A program made the position numbers and the translations under genes. A DNA stretch of 64,000 nucleotides from Embleya sp045207785 (GTDB lineage Bacteria; Actinomycetota; Actinomycetes; Streptomycetales; Streptomycetaceae): assembly GCF_045207785.1 (NCBI RefSeq), contig NZ_CP108777.1, positions 930,001 to 994,000 of the forward strand. The letters run 5' to 3'. The notes below the pieces were generated by a model. That model saw nothing but the letters and a program-made list of their open reading frames with translations. It was not told the DNA's origin and ran no database searches. Below are positions 1-8,809 of this stretch, piece by piece. Position 1 is the stretch's first letter. The number at the start of each line of letters is the position of its first letter.

Positions 1-261
1 CGGGATCCGGGTCGGCCGGCCGACCCTGCGGTACGTGCCGAGTTCGAGCCCGATGCCGTTCGGCCAGACCTCGACCCGAAGCAGCCGCACCCGAGCGGTC
101 GGCCCCGCGCCCAACTCGCGGGTCCACGGCAGGATGCCGGGCGCGAAGTATTCCGTCGGCGGGCCGATCCGCGGCTCGTCGGGGTGGGCGGCGTGCAGCA
201 CCTGATCGGCCGGCTCGTCGTCGCCCGTGCCGGACGGAAGGTCCCGGTCGAAGAAACCCAC
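1..261 (-). CDS. 5' part of an uncharacterised protein, cut by the window edge
   Basis: Read leftwards from a GTG at 259-261; 87 codons are visible before the window ends. Five G residues about seven bases upstream of the GTG make a convincing ribosome binding site. An ATG slightly further out is in another frame. The visible part has an acidic, hydrophilic start (GFFDRDLPSGTGDDEP) followed by a YFAPGILPW segment and a basic stretch. It shows no signal peptide, membrane span or motif I can assign. It is divergent from the LPMO gene, so the two share the 262-539 upstream region. I do not recognise the family and propose no function. Confidence 0.6.
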   Translation of the reverse strand, partial: MGFFDRDLPSGTGDDEPADQVLHAAHPDEPRIGPPTEYFAPGILPWTRELGAGPTARVRLLRVEVWPNGIGLELGTYRRVGRPTRIP

Positions 262-396
262 GTGTCATCCCCCGATGCGTGTGTGGTCCGTACCCAAGGC
301 TCCCAGCCGCCACGCGCAGTGTCCACGTCGCCGGCTGCGAGGTCGGCATGGTTGCACAACTCCCTTGTCGGTGAGGGGGTTTCGGCAATATGGCTT

Positions 397-437
397 TGGT
401 CCAGACCATTGACCCAGTGGTCTGCACCTCTTAGCTT
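397..437 (+). promoter_or_regulatory. DasR-type dre repeat pair with overlapping promoter, upstream of the LPMO gene
   Basis: Two 12-bp direct repeats, TGGTCCAGACCA (397-408) and TGGTCTGCACCT (418-429), lie 21 bp apart. They match the direct repeats known upstream of Streptomyces chitinase genes, which bind DasR (dre consensus close to ACTGGTCTAGACCAGT). A TTGACC at 409-414 sits between the repeats and, after 17 bp, TAGCTT at 432-437 could be the -10. The second repeat would then lie inside the spacer, the geometry expected for repression and induction by chitin breakdown products. The first repeat is near-perfect; the second has two central mismatches. Confidence 0.8.
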
Positions 438-539
438 GAGGAGTGTCACCGACGTGAACCGCCGGTGGCCACATGGCGTCGACGCGGACCCGGACCGTTC
501 GACCGTCCTTCGCATTCACTCGTCCCCCAGGAGAGTTCC

Positions 540-1130
540 ATGCGCAAAAGGACCATCCTGACGGCATTGACCGTCCCCGCCGTCTCGATTCCGTTGATCA
601 TGGCGGGAACCGCCAACGCACACGGCTGGACCACGAGCCCACCGAGCCGAGCCGCGTACTGCGCTCAGGGCACCGTGACCAACTGTGGCGAGATCCAGTG
701 GGAACCGCAAAGCGTGGAAGGCCCCAAGGGCTTCCCCGCACGCGGACCCGCCGACGGCAGGATCTGCGCGGGCGGCAACGCCCGTTTCGCCCAACTCGAT
801 GCACCGCGCAACGGCACCTGGCCCAGCACGCCGGTGACGTCCGGGTCGAGCAAGACGTTCACCTGGAAGCTCACCGCGCGGCACTCGACCACCTCGTTCC
901 GCTATTTCGTCACCAAGGCTGGCTGGGACCCCACCCAGCCGATCACCCGCGCGACCTTGGAGAGCACCCCCTTCCTGTCCGTCCCCTACAACGGTGCCCA
1001 GCCGGGTGCCACCGTCTCGCACACCGGCACCCTCCCGAGCGGGCGCAGCGGAAAGGCGGTGATCCTCGCCGTCTGGGACATCAACGACACCGGGAACGCG
1101 TTCTACCAGTGTTCGGACGTCACCTTCTGA
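540..1130 (+). CDS. Secreted AA10 lytic polysaccharide monooxygenase (chitin/cellulose-active)
   Basis: 196-residue exported copper enzyme that would oxidatively cleave crystalline polysaccharide. The ATG at 540 has an AGGAG seven bases upstream; in-frame starts further upstream lack such a site. Residues 1-27 are a Sec signal peptide (RKR, hydrophobic core, AGTANA) whose cleavage exposes His28, the obligatory N-terminal copper ligand of the histidine brace. The second His is His115, in ARHSTTSFRYFVTK. The C-terminal NAFYQCSDVTF carries the conserved axial aromatic and the disulfide Cys. It is a single catalytic domain with no carbohydrate-binding module, typical of small Streptomyces AA10 proteins. 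The dre repeats upstream favour chitin as the inducing polymer, but the substrate cannot be read from sequence. Confidence 0.93.
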   Translation: MRKRTILTALTVPAVSIPLIMAGTANAHGWTTSPPSRAAYCAQGTVTNCGEIQWEPQSVEGPKGFPARGPADGRICAGGNARFAQLDAPRNGTWPSTPVTSGSSKTFTWKLTARHSTTSFRYFVTKAGWDPTQPITRATLESTPFLSVPYNGAQPGATVSHTGTLPSGRSGKAVILAVWDINDTGNAFYQCSDVTF

Positions 1131-1142
1131 TCCGCGCCTGAG

Positions 1143-1174
1143 CCGGTGGGCCGCGTCGGCGGCCGGCCCACCGG
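1143..1174. terminator. Hairpin terminator between convergent LPMO and AraC genes
   Basis: Perfect 10-bp arms CCGGTGGGCC (1143-1152) and GGCCCACCGG (1165-1174) with a 12-nt loop, just after the LPMO stop. A run of GTACGCCG repeats follows. It has no T-tract, as is usual in this GC range, and could serve both genes. Confidence 0.65.
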
Positions 1175-1257
1175 TACGCCGGTACGCCGGTCCCGCGCCG
1201 GTACGCCGAAACGGTGTCCCCTTCCGGCGCGCCCGATCCCCGGGTGGGACGAACCCG

Positions 1258-2175
1258 TCAGGCCTGTCCGGGGCTTGCGGACAGGGTCGGCCCGGACGGG
1301 GACAGCAGCAGCGTCGTCACCATTCCGTCGAGTCGAGAGGGCCCGGCCGGGGTCGCCGACTTCCGGTCCAGGAATCCGCCGGGGGTCAGCCCCGTCACGG
1401 TACGTACCTCGCGGTTGAGGTGTGACTGGTCGTAGAACCCGGCCCGTGCGGCGATCTCGGCGAACGGGCGCCCCGCGATCAGCAGCCGCAGCGCGCGCTG
1501 CAATCGCAGCACGCGGGCCGCGGACTTGGGTGCGACGCCAAGCTGTTCGCGAAAGCGGCGTTCCAACTGACGTTCACTCCAGCCCAGATCGGCCGCGAGC
1601 AGACCGATCGGGATACCGCCGCCCGAGTCGACCATCAACTCCCAGGCCCGCAGGACACGCGGCGCCACCCCAGGCCCCGACGCCTGCCACCGCATCAGGG
1701 TCGCGTCGAGTACGGCGAACCGCGCGGGCCAGTCGGGCAGTTCCGCGAGCCGGTCGGTGAGCCGGCCGATCCGGGCGCCGGCGAAGTCGGACGGGTCGAC
1801 GAGCGCTTCCGCGAGTTCGTGCATCGAGATCCCGAACATCGCGTACGCCGCCCACGGGTGCATCACGACCTCGATGCCGTGCACCGACCCCGTGTGCTCG
1901 CCGACCACCGCCCGGGTCCGCATGCCCGCGAACAGCGACGTGAACGTCCGTGTCGAGGCCGCGGCCTCGGCACCGTCCTCCACCGGCCCCACCCGGATGC
2001 GGTGATCGAAGCCGAGTAACAACGTCGCGCAACCGACGGGTAGTTCGAGCCGCTTACGGGGTCGGTCGAACTCGACGCGGAGACCCCGGTACAACCGGAC
2101 GCCGGGCCGCAGGAGCGGGTGCGGCGGCACCTCGACGACCTCGTGCGCGGGCGACAGGAGCGAGCGGTGCGGCAT
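1258..2175 (-). CDS. AraC/XylS family transcriptional regulator
   Basis: 305 residues. The N-terminal 170 residues form a ligand/oligomerisation domain of the kind often named DUF6597. The C-terminal 110 residues hold the two AraC helix-turn-helix units: IPIGLLAADLGWSERQLERRF followed by the second unit PFAEIAARAGFYDQSHLNREV ending in the usual TGLTPGGF. The ATG at 2173-2175 has GGAGG eight bases upstream. It is convergent with the LPMO and followed by nothing co-directional, so its targets are not obvious; autoregulation from 2176-2499 is likely. The last 30 residues after the HTH are low-complexity. Confidence 0.88.
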   Translation of the reverse strand: MPHRSLLSPAHEVVEVPPHPLLRPGVRLYRGLRVEFDRPRKRLELPVGCATLLLGFDHRIRVGPVEDGAEAAASTRTFTSLFAGMRTRAVVGEHTGSVHGIEVVMHPWAAYAMFGISMHELAEALVDPSDFAGARIGRLTDRLAELPDWPARFAVLDATLMRWQASGPGVAPRVLRAWELMVDSGGGIPIGLLAADLGWSERQLERRFREQLGVAPKSAARVLRLQRALRLLIAGRPFAEIAARAGFYDQSHLNREVRTVTGLTPGGFLDRKSATPAGPSRLDGMVTTLLLSPSGPTLSASPGQA

Positions 2176-2499
2176 GGCGGACGCCTCCGGGAGGATCGCG
2201 ACCGTGTCGTCACCCGCCCCGAGGGCTTCTCTGGGACGTTCGACCGTTCGCAGACGGGGACGTCACGTGGTTTCGGGACGCTCGGATGCTAGCGACGCGC
2301 GGCCGGTCCCGACAGTCCTTCGACCGACTGTTTCTCGCCCTTTTCCGGAAGCTTTCCATCCGTTTGTGCCACGCGTATGGTCCGCTCGTGCTCCGCCTGT
2401 GCCCGCGCGTTGCCCATTCCCGCCCCGCCGCCGCGCCACTCCCACCCTGCCGTCGCGCCACGTCCGCACCGCGCCGGCCCCGCTCCCGCGCGGTGGCGG
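2176..2499. other. Intergenic region between two leftward genes
   Basis: This 324-bp stretch is the upstream region of the AraC gene and the downstream region of the secreted-protein gene. I found no convincing gene, operator palindrome or strong hairpin in it. Confidence 0.5.
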
Positions 2500-3438
2500 C
2501 TACTCGACGTCGATCAGGCCGTGCACTCCCTTGGCCCCCAACCGGTGGGCGTCGCCGATGTCGTGGACCCAGGTGACCAGGGCGTACCGGCCGGGGGTGA
2601 CGGGGGCTTCCAACACGAGGGACCGCCCCGGCGAGAGCGGTGTCGCGCCGAGGCCGGCGGCCGTGTCGAACGGTGGGGCGGACCACTCGCCCTTGTCCAA
2701 CGCCCGGAAGAAGTCGGCGAGTTGCGCGTCGGTCGTGCCGGCCGGAACGGGATACAGGATGGCCTCGTTGACCTGCCCGGGAAGCAGGTTCACGACCAGG
2801 AGCGGCGCGCCGGGTCGGATCCGGGCCGGCGCGACGAACCGCGGATTCGTCCCCGGAACGGAGGCGATCACCGCCTCGGGCCGGGGCGTCTCGCCCGTCG
2901 CGGGCCTGCCCGCCACGGTCAGCGCACGAACACGGTCGGGGCCCGCCGGGGTCGCGGTCTCGAAGTCCAGGAAGTCGATCAGGTAGTACGTCCCGGGCTG
3001 GAGGACCAGGCTGAAGGAGACGGTCTTGCCGGGTACGGTCGCCGCGCCGCCGAGAAACTCGCCGTCGCGCGTCAATGCGCGCCCTCCGGCCTTGACATCT
3101 TCGGGGTCGTGGGAGAGCGCGCGAACCAGGTGTGGCACGAACGTCTCCAACGACACCCCCGGGTTCAGCCGGACCAGTCCCACGTGTCCGTGTCGGGCGT
3201 GGGACGTGGAGACCCGGAAAGTGATCGGGCCGGGCGCGGCCGACGCGGGCGCGGAGAGTCCGTCGACGCCCGCCCCGACGTCGACCGCTTGGCGACCGGC
3301 GGCCTCGTCGACCACCGACGCGGCCCGGGTCGGGGACGCCTCGGGAACGGTGCCGGCCATCGCGGCGGGCGCGGCATAGGAGGCGACAGCGACAGCGGTC
3401 AGCACGCCGAGCAGCCGGGAGGTCTTGGAAATGCGCAT
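2500..3438 (-). CDS. Secreted protein of unknown function with duplicated beta-rich halves
   Basis: 312 residues. The ATG at 3436-3438 has GGAG at a good distance and opens a clear Sec signal peptide (MRISKTSRLLGVLTAVAVASYAAPAAMA). After a low-complexity linker there are two related-looking segments. The first (about 75-150) contains HARHGHVGLVRLNPGVSLE and LVLQPGTYYLIDFLDF. The second (about 190-312) contains LLVVNLLPGQVNEAILYPV and PVTPGRYALVTWVHDIGDAHRLGAKG. PGTYYL and PGRYAL look like equivalent edge strands of cupredoxin- or beta-sandwich-like domains. There are no Cys residues in the mature part. I do not recognise a characterised family; the export signal is the only firm functional clue. 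Confidence 0.7.
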   Translation of the reverse strand: MRISKTSRLLGVLTAVAVASYAAPAAMAGTVPEASPTRAASVVDEAAGRQAVDVGAGVDGLSAPASAAPGPITFRVSTSHARHGHVGLVRLNPGVSLETFVPHLVRALSHDPEDVKAGGRALTRDGEFLGGAATVPGKTVSFSLVLQPGTYYLIDFLDFETATPAGPDRVRALTVAGRPATGETPRPEAVIASVPGTNPRFVAPARIRPGAPLLVVNLLPGQVNEAILYPVPAGTTDAQLADFFRALDKGEWSAPPFDTAAGLGATPLSPGRSLVLEAPVTPGRYALVTWVHDIGDAHRLGAKGVHGLIDVE

Positions 3439-3836
3439 GGTGGGGCTCCATTCGGGTGTGGTGGTCGAGTCGACGACCGGGTCGCCGCTACGTGCCCGGC
3501 GACCTGGTCCGATCCTTCGAACAGCCGTGATCTGCACCGAAGTTCGTGATCGTGGCCGCGCCCTTCGGCGAGCGATGCGGCCTGGGATCCAGTCTCCGCG
3601 AGATCCCGCGGGACGACCTCCTGCCGCCGAACGAGCCGGGTGGACACCCACGGACGGCACTCGCGTCCGCCCACCACGACGGAGGTGGTACGCGAGCCGT
3701 GGCCGGCCACAACCCTGGGGGTACGAGACCCCTACGGAAGCCCCCGAGCGTGATCGCGGCGGACGCCGACCACGAACACGCCGGGGCGCCGCTGCCGGTC
3801 GCGCACCGGCGGACGCGGCCGGGTAGGGATCCGCGC

Positions 3837-4487
3837 ATGGACACGGACACGGATGTGAAGATCAGGCCGGCCGACCCCACCGACGCCGCAGGACTGCTCG
3901 CGTTGCAGGCGACACTCGACCGGGAATCCCGCTACATGCTCCTGGAGCCCGGGGAGCGGGGCACCGAACTCCCCGATCCCTCCTATCGGTTGATCTGCTT
4001 CGACGGTGAACCGGTCGGCTACGTCGACGTATCGGTCCTGCCCTACGCGCGTGCGCGCGGGACCGGATACGTCGTGATGGGCGTGCGCTCCTCGCACGCC
4101 GGGCGGGGACTGGGCCGTGCTCTGCTGGAGGCGGCGATCGCGCGGGCACACGACCGGGGCCTGCGGCGCCTGGAGCTCACCGTGATGACACACAACCGGG
4201 CCGCGCTGGGCCTGTACCTGCGCTGCGGTTTCCGGATCGAGGGCCTGCGCCGTGCGGCCCTGCACATCGACGGCACGGACATCGACGAGTACTACATGGG
4301 CCGGCTCCTCCGCCCCACCGGGACCGTCCCCGGAAGCGCGGTCCGGGATTCGCGAAACCTATCCGCGACACCCGGTCACGTTCGTGCCTCGGCGCGGGAC
4401 ACATCATCGGCGGACGGAACCGCCGATGGCCCGGCTCACACAGTAAAAGCGAGCGTATTAAGGTCTGGACCAATAATCAAGGTCTAG
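3837..4487 (+). CDS. GNAT-family N-acetyltransferase with an odd C-terminal tail
   Basis: 216 residues. Residues about 8-160 are a standard GNAT domain with the acetyl-CoA loop SSHAGRGLGRAL and the late NRAALGLYLRCGFRIEGLR strand-helix. Substrate unknown. The ATG at 3837 was chosen because the domain begins directly after it (VKIRPADPTDAAGL). After the usual end (YYMGRLL) there is a 57-residue disordered tail whose stop codon, TAG at 4485-4487, lies inside the second dre repeat. Such tails are atypical for GNATs, so the tail may be a chance read-through of what was intergenic DNA. Confidence 0.8.
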   Translation: MDTDTDVKIRPADPTDAAGLLALQATLDRESRYMLLEPGERGTELPDPSYRLICFDGEPVGYVDVSVLPYARARGTGYVVMGVRSSHAGRGLGRALLEAAIARAHDRGLRRLELTVMTHNRAALGLYLRCGFRIEGLRRAALHIDGTDIDEYYMGRLLRPTGTVPGSAVRDSRNLSATPGHVRASARDTSSADGTADGPAHTVKASVLRSGPIIKV

Positions 4488-4491
4488 ACCA
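4461..4491. promoter_or_regulatory. Second DasR-type dre repeat pair
   Basis: AGGTCTGGACCA (4461-4472) and AGGTCTAGACCA (4480-4491), 19 bp apart. Read on the minus strand these are TGGTCTAGACCT and TGGTCCAGACCT, exact copies of the Streptomyces chitinase 12-bp repeats and closer to consensus than the pair at the LPMO. The next gene start to the right is the collagenase, about 325 bp away. The pair also overlaps the end of the GNAT reading frame. Confidence 0.75.
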
Positions 4492-4814
4492 GTCGGGGTC
4501 GGCGACGATCTTGCGAGCCCACCCGGCCGATTCCGTTGGCCACACTCGGTGTTCATCAGGCCTTCACGCAATATGTGATTTGTGACATGGTACATGTCAC
4601 GCGGTTCTCCGGACGCTCCCCTCCGGTGCCGCTGTGGCACGAACTGCCTTGTCACCACTGGTGATTCAAGTGCAGGCAGGGTCAGGTCAGGCACTTCGCA
4701 CGCCACGCTTCGGTCTCCCCGGGCCGATTCCGAGTACCGAACCGCTCATGCCGTGAACCACCCCCTCCAGAGGCGCACTTCAGCGTGTGCCTTTGTCCCG
4801 CAAGGAGACGGTCT
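4488..4814. other. Collagenase leader region
   Basis: 327 bp without a gene. The dre pair abuts its left end, and the collagenase ribosome binding site AAGGAG (4802-4807) lies at its right end. TGTGACATGGTACATGTCACG (about 4580-4600) contains an imperfect palindrome (GTGACATG/CATGTCAC) that could be another regulator site. No small gene was recognised. Confidence 0.5.
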
Positions 4815-7382
4815 TTGCGAACCAACCCGGCACGACGAACAGTCCGCAGAATCTCCATCGTCGCGATCTCGCTCGCCATGGGCCTTGGACTGCTGACTCA
4901 ACCCGGATCGGCAGTCCCCGCCGATCCCGCCACGTCGACGACCGCGTCCACGCCCCCCACCGGTGCCGCCCCCGAACCCGGCACCGCGGACGCTCAGTTC
5001 CCGCACACCCAGGGCAAGCCGCTGCCGGTGCCCGACCGGCCGCCGCTGTCCGCGTCGGCGCAGGACAACGCGCGGCGCGACTACGCCGACGCCTCGGCGG
5101 CGCGCCTGCCGGCCCGCCCGTCCATGGCCGAACGGCCGAACGCCAAGGCGGCGGCGGCCTGTTCGGTCGCCGATTTCGCGAGCCGGACCGGCCCGGCGCT
5201 CGTGGAGCAGATCAAGGCGTCGACCACGGAGTGCGTCAACACGCTCTTCCGCGTCACGGGGACCGACGCCTACAACGTCTTCCGTGAAGCCCAGATGACC
5301 ACGGTCGCGTACGCCATGCGCGACACCGCGGTCTCCTACCCGGGCAACGCCACCACCGGGATGCCCCAGCTCGTGCTCTTCCTGCGGGCCGGCTACTTCG
5401 TGCACTGGTACAACCCGGAGACCGTGGGCACCTATGGCCCGACGCTGCAGACGGCGATCCGGTCCGGCCTGGACACGTTCTTCGCCAACGCCCACTCCTC
5501 GGACGTCACCGACGCCAACGGCGAGACCCTCTCCGAGAGCGTCACGCTGATCGACAGCGCCGAGGAGAACGCCCGATACCTGTCCGTCGTCAAACGGCTG
5601 ATGGCCGACTACGACAGCTCCTACGACGCGTCGTGGTGGATGGTCAACGCGGTCAACAACGTCTTCACCGTGCTTTTCCGCGGCCACCAGGTGCCGGACT
5701 TCGTCACCGCGGTCCAGGCCGACCCCAGCGTGATCGACGCGCTCGACGCGTTCGCGACCGCGCACCACGACCTGCTCGGCACCGACAAGGCCTACCTGAC
5801 CGCCAACTCGGGGCGCGAACTGGCCCGCTTCGTGCAACACCCGGCGCTGCAGGCCAAGGTGCGCCCGCTGGTTCGCGCGCAGTTGAACAAGAGCTCGATG
5901 ACCGGGCCGACCGCCGCGTTGTGGGTCGCGTTGGCCGAGTTGGTCGACTTCCACGACAAGGCGGAGTGCGCCTACTACAACACGTGTGATCTCCAGGCCC
6001 GGCTGATCGCCGCCGTGCTGACCGTCGACCACACGTGCAGCCCGAGCATCCGCATCCGCGCCCAGCAGCTGACCTCGTCCGACCTCGCCACGGCGTGCAC
6101 CAGTCTGCGCAACCAGGACGCGTACTTCCACGGCGTGGCCCGGGACAGCGGTCCGGTCGCGAACGACAAAAACACCACCATCGAGGTAGTGGTGTTCGAC
6201 TCCAGCAAGGACTATCAGACCTATGCCGGGGCGATCTTCGGCATCAACACGAACAACGGCGGGATGTACCTGGAGGGCGACCCGGCGGCGGCCGGCAACC
6301 AACCGCGCTTCATCGCCTACGAGGCCGAGTGGGTCAAGCCCGTCTTCGAGATCTGGAACCTCAACCACGAGTACACGCACTACCTCGACGGCCGATTCGA
6401 CATGTTCGGCGACTTCAACGCCGGCGTCTCGACCCCGACCATCTGGTGGATCGAGGGCTTCGCGGAGTACGTCTCCTACTCCTACCGCGACATCACCTAC
6501 GAAGCGGCGATCACCGAGGCGGCCAAGCGCACCTACGCCCTGAGCACGCTCTTCGACACCACCTACGACCACGACACCACGCGCATCTACCGCTGGGGCT
6601 ACCTCGCGGTGCGGTACATGCTCCAGAAGCACCCCGAGGACGTCACCCGGCTGCTCGGCTACTACCGCACCGGCGACTGGAACGGCGCCCGTTCCTTCCT
6701 GACCGGCACCATCGGCTCCCGCTACGACAGCGACTGGTACACGTGGCTGGAGGCCTGCGCGGCCGGCGACTGCGGCGGCAGCGCGGGCAACCGCCCGCCG
6801 ACGGCGAACTTCACCGTCGCGGTCAACGGGAACACCGCGACGTTCACCGACACCTCCACCGACCCCGACGGCACGATCGCGACCCGCGCCTGGGACTTCG
6901 GCGACGGCTCGACCTCGACCGCCACCAACCCGAGCCGGACCTACGCGGCCGCCGGCACCCACACCGCGAAGCTGACCGTCACCGACAACCGCGGCGCCAC
7001 CGCGACCGTCTCGCAGAGCGTCACCGTCACCGGTGACGGCGGCGGCGGCGCGACCGAGTGCACCGACCCCGACACCCGCGCCCTGGGCAAGAACTGCCGC
7101 CGCAGCGCCCTGTCGGCCGGCACGGGCAACACGGCCTACCTCTACATCTACACCCCGGCCGGCACGTCCCGGCTGGACATCGTCTCCACGGGCGGTACCG
7201 GCAACGCCGACCTGTACTACAACAGCAACACCTGGGCCACGAACACCGCCTACACGTCCCGCTCCGCCAACACCGGCAACGCCGAAACCCTGACCATCAC
7301 GTCCCCGTCCGAGGGCTACCACTACATCACCCTGTACGGCCAGCAGGCCTTCACCGGAACCACGGTCACCACGACCTACTGA
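4815..7382 (+). CDS. Secreted M9-family collagenase with PKD and PPC domains
   Basis: 855-residue zinc metalloprotease. The start is TTG at 4815, seven bases after AAGGAG; the upstream GTG at 4785 lacks a site and would spoil the signal peptide. Residues 1-33 are a Sec signal (RTNPARRTVRR, hydrophobic core, GSA). The collagenase activator/peptidase region spans about 100-640, with the zinc motif HEYTH at 518-522 and a probable third ligand Glu547 in WWIEGFAEYVSY. A PKD domain (about 655-740, WDFGDGSTS) and a C-terminal PPC domain (about 750-855) would bind collagen, as in clostridial and Streptomyces collagenases. It would degrade extracellular collagen/gelatin. A strong terminator follows at once. 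The dre pair upstream suggests control by aminosugar status. Confidence 0.93.
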   Translation: MRTNPARRTVRRISIVAISLAMGLGLLTQPGSAVPADPATSTTASTPPTGAAPEPGTADAQFPHTQGKPLPVPDRPPLSASAQDNARRDYADASAARLPARPSMAERPNAKAAAACSVADFASRTGPALVEQIKASTTECVNTLFRVTGTDAYNVFREAQMTTVAYAMRDTAVSYPGNATTGMPQLVLFLRAGYFVHWYNPETVGTYGPTLQTAIRSGLDTFFANAHSSDVTDANGETLSESVTLIDSAEENARYLSVVKRLMADYDSSYDASWWMVNAVNNVFTVLFRGHQVPDFVTAVQADPSVIDALDAFATAHHDLLGTDKAYLTANSGRELARFVQHPALQAKVRPLVRAQLNKSSMTGPTAALWVALAELVDFHDKAECAYYNTCDLQARLIAAVLTVDHTCSPSIRIRAQQLTSSDLATACTSLRNQDAYFHGVARDSGPVANDKNTTIEVVVFDSSKDYQTYAGAIFGINTNNGGMYLEGDPAAAGNQPRFIAYEAEWVKPVFEIWNLNHEYTHYLDGRFDMFGDFNAGVSTPTIWWIEGFAEYVSYSYRDITYEAAITEAAKRTYALSTLFDTTYDHDTTRIYRWGYLAVRYMLQKHPEDVTRLLGYYRTGDWNGARSFLTGTIGSRYDSDWYTWLEACAAGDCGGSAGNRPPTANFTVAVNGNTATFTDTSTDPDGTIATRAWDFGDGSTSTATNPSRTYAAAGTHTAKLTVTDNRGATATVSQSVTVTGDGGGGATECTDPDTRALGKNCRRSALSAGTGNTAYLYIYTPAGTSRLDIVSTGGTGNADLYYNSNTWATNTAYTSRSANTGNAETLTITSPSEGYHYITLYGQQAFTGTTVTTTY

Positions 7383-7406
7383 CCCCACCCACCCACCAAA
7401 CGACAC

Positions 7407-7444
7407 CCCGGCGGCGGGGCCCGAACCAGGGCCCCGCCGCCGGG
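7407..7444 (+). terminator. Strong intrinsic-type hairpin after the collagenase
   Basis: Perfect 16-bp arms CCCGGCGGCGGGGCCC (7407-7422) and its complement (7429-7444) with a GAACCA loop, 25 nt after the stop codon. Confidence 0.85.
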
Positions 7445-7635
7445 CGCGCAACGGACCGGCTGCCGGTGGGGCCTCACATCGCCTTCAGGCCGTCACGACA
7501 CGCTCTCGGCCAAGGACGCCGGGCGCGGGCGTGCCGCGCCCGGCGTTGCCCGCTCGTGTGGGAGGAGGCCACCGGTGCGGCTGTCGCCGCGTGGGTGGCC
7601 TCCGGGTCGGGGGGGTGGCGTTTCGGGTTTCGAGT

Positions 7636-8145
7636 TCAGTACACGCGTGGGCCGCGGTCGCGGACGACGAGGGTGTGGGCGCCCATGTCGCCGACACGCT
7701 GGTGCCGCTTGCTCACCAGCATGGTGATCAGGCCGACGAGGCCGGCGAAGAGCGTGTCGACGATCAGCAGGATCCACCGGATCACGAGCTGACCCTTGCG
7801 CGCCTCGCCGGCGGTGTCCGCGTCGACGACCCGAATGCGCATCAGCGCCATGCCGAACGTCCGGCCGCGATGTGCGGCGGGACGCAGCACCCAGTACCAG
7901 ACGCTCACCGCGAGGGCGAGCACGATCGCGATGGCGTACAGCACCGAGGTGGCCGTACCGCCCTCGACGTTGCCGGCGGAGTCGGTCGACGCGGCCACCA
8001 GGAGCAGGAACGGGATGGCGCTGAGGACGCCGTTGGCGATGACGTCGACGATGTACTGCGCCACCCGGCGCGTGACCACCGTGGTCTTCTCGCTCGCCAC
8101 CGAGTGGCGGCCGAATATCGGCGCCGAGCCTCCGTAGGTCGCCAT
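7636..8145 (-). CDS. RDD-family integral membrane protein
   Basis: 169 residues. The ATG at 8143-8145 follows GAGGTG at ideal spacing; longer upstream starts add only low-complexity sequence. The RDD domain is visible: RRVAQYIVDVIANGVLSAIPFLLL (membrane span 1), a span at about 70-95 (VLYAIAIVLALAVSVWYWVL), the GRTFGMALMRIRVVD strand, and a third span (WILLIVDTLFAGLVGLITMLVS). It ends in KRHQRVGDMGAHTLVV. RDD proteins are implicated in cation/proton exchange, but most are unassigned. It stands alone between terminators. Confidence 0.85.
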   Translation of the reverse strand: MATYGGSAPIFGRHSVASEKTTVVTRRVAQYIVDVIANGVLSAIPFLLLVAASTDSAGNVEGGTATSVLYAIAIVLALAVSVWYWVLRPAAHRGRTFGMALMRIRVVDADTAGEARKGQLVIRWILLIVDTLFAGLVGLITMLVSKRHQRVGDMGAHTLVVRDRGPRVY

Positions 8146-8299
8146 GGGAGCACCTCGCTGGAATGAAGCAGCCGGCCGGGACGCGGCGGGCCGTCCCATC
8201 GAGCCTGCGCCCCTTCGGCCACCCCGGCACATCGGAGGGGCCCGGGGTGGGCCGATCAGGTGACACCCCGGGTCGACCGTCCGGTTTCCGCGGCCTCCG

Positions 8300-8809
8300 T
8301 CAGTAGTAGCCCTTCCCACCGTCGAGAAGCTCCCGGATGGCGTCCGCCTGACCCGCGTGCCGGGCGGTCTCCTCGATCATGTGGAACATGATCCATCGCA
8401 GCGTCGCGGCGGAGGCGCGGAAATCCGGATGCAGGCCCACCTCGTCCAGCGACCGGGCCGTCACGATCTCGTTCGACACCACGCACTGCCGCTCGTACTC
8501 CGCCAGGAGCTGCGCGAGCGGAACGCCCTCGACCATCATGTCGGCGTCCTCGGGGCCCTCGAACCGCGGCCCCACGGCCGGCCGCCCCATCAGGATGACC
8601 TCGAACCAGAGGTGCTCCACCCACCGCAGGTGGGAGAGGACGCCCGCCATCGTCATGTACGGCGAGGCCGGCAGCACGGACCGGTGGGCGTCCGCCTCGG
8701 ACAGGCCGTCGCACTTCCACTGGATGATCGCCCGCTGCATGTCGAGCCACCCGACGAGCTGGGTCCGCTCATCGGCGTCATAGGCGGGGCGCAGCCGAGG
8801 AGGTGTCAT
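8300..8809 (-). CDS. DinB/DUF664-type four-helix-bundle protein
   Basis: 169 residues starting MTPPRLRPAYDADERTQL at ATG 8807-8809. The DinB-like pattern is clear: a first helix ending LDMQRAIIQWKCDGLSE, then GVLSHLRWVEHLWFEVILMG (metal-binding His) and the terminal WIMFHMIEETARHAGQADAIRELLDG with the conserved H..EE..H..G.....R motif. Members include bacillithiol- and mycothiol-dependent transferases, a plausible setting in an actinomycete. The actual substrate is unknown. An alternative GTG start ten codons upstream exists. Confidence 0.88.
   Translation of the reverse strand: MTPPRLRPAYDADERTQLVGWLDMQRAIIQWKCDGLSEADAHRSVLPASPYMTMAGVLSHLRWVEHLWFEVILMGRPAVGPRFEGPEDADMMVEGVPLAQLLAEYERQCVVSNEIVTARSLDEVGLHPDFRASAATLRWIMFHMIEETARHAGQADAIRELLDGGKGYY

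Noticed and set aside
4746..7451. Long open frame (about 900 codons) antisense to the collagenase
   Set aside because: High-GC third-position artefact: Arg/Gly/Val-rich composition, no motifs, and complete overlap with a gene whose domains are certain.
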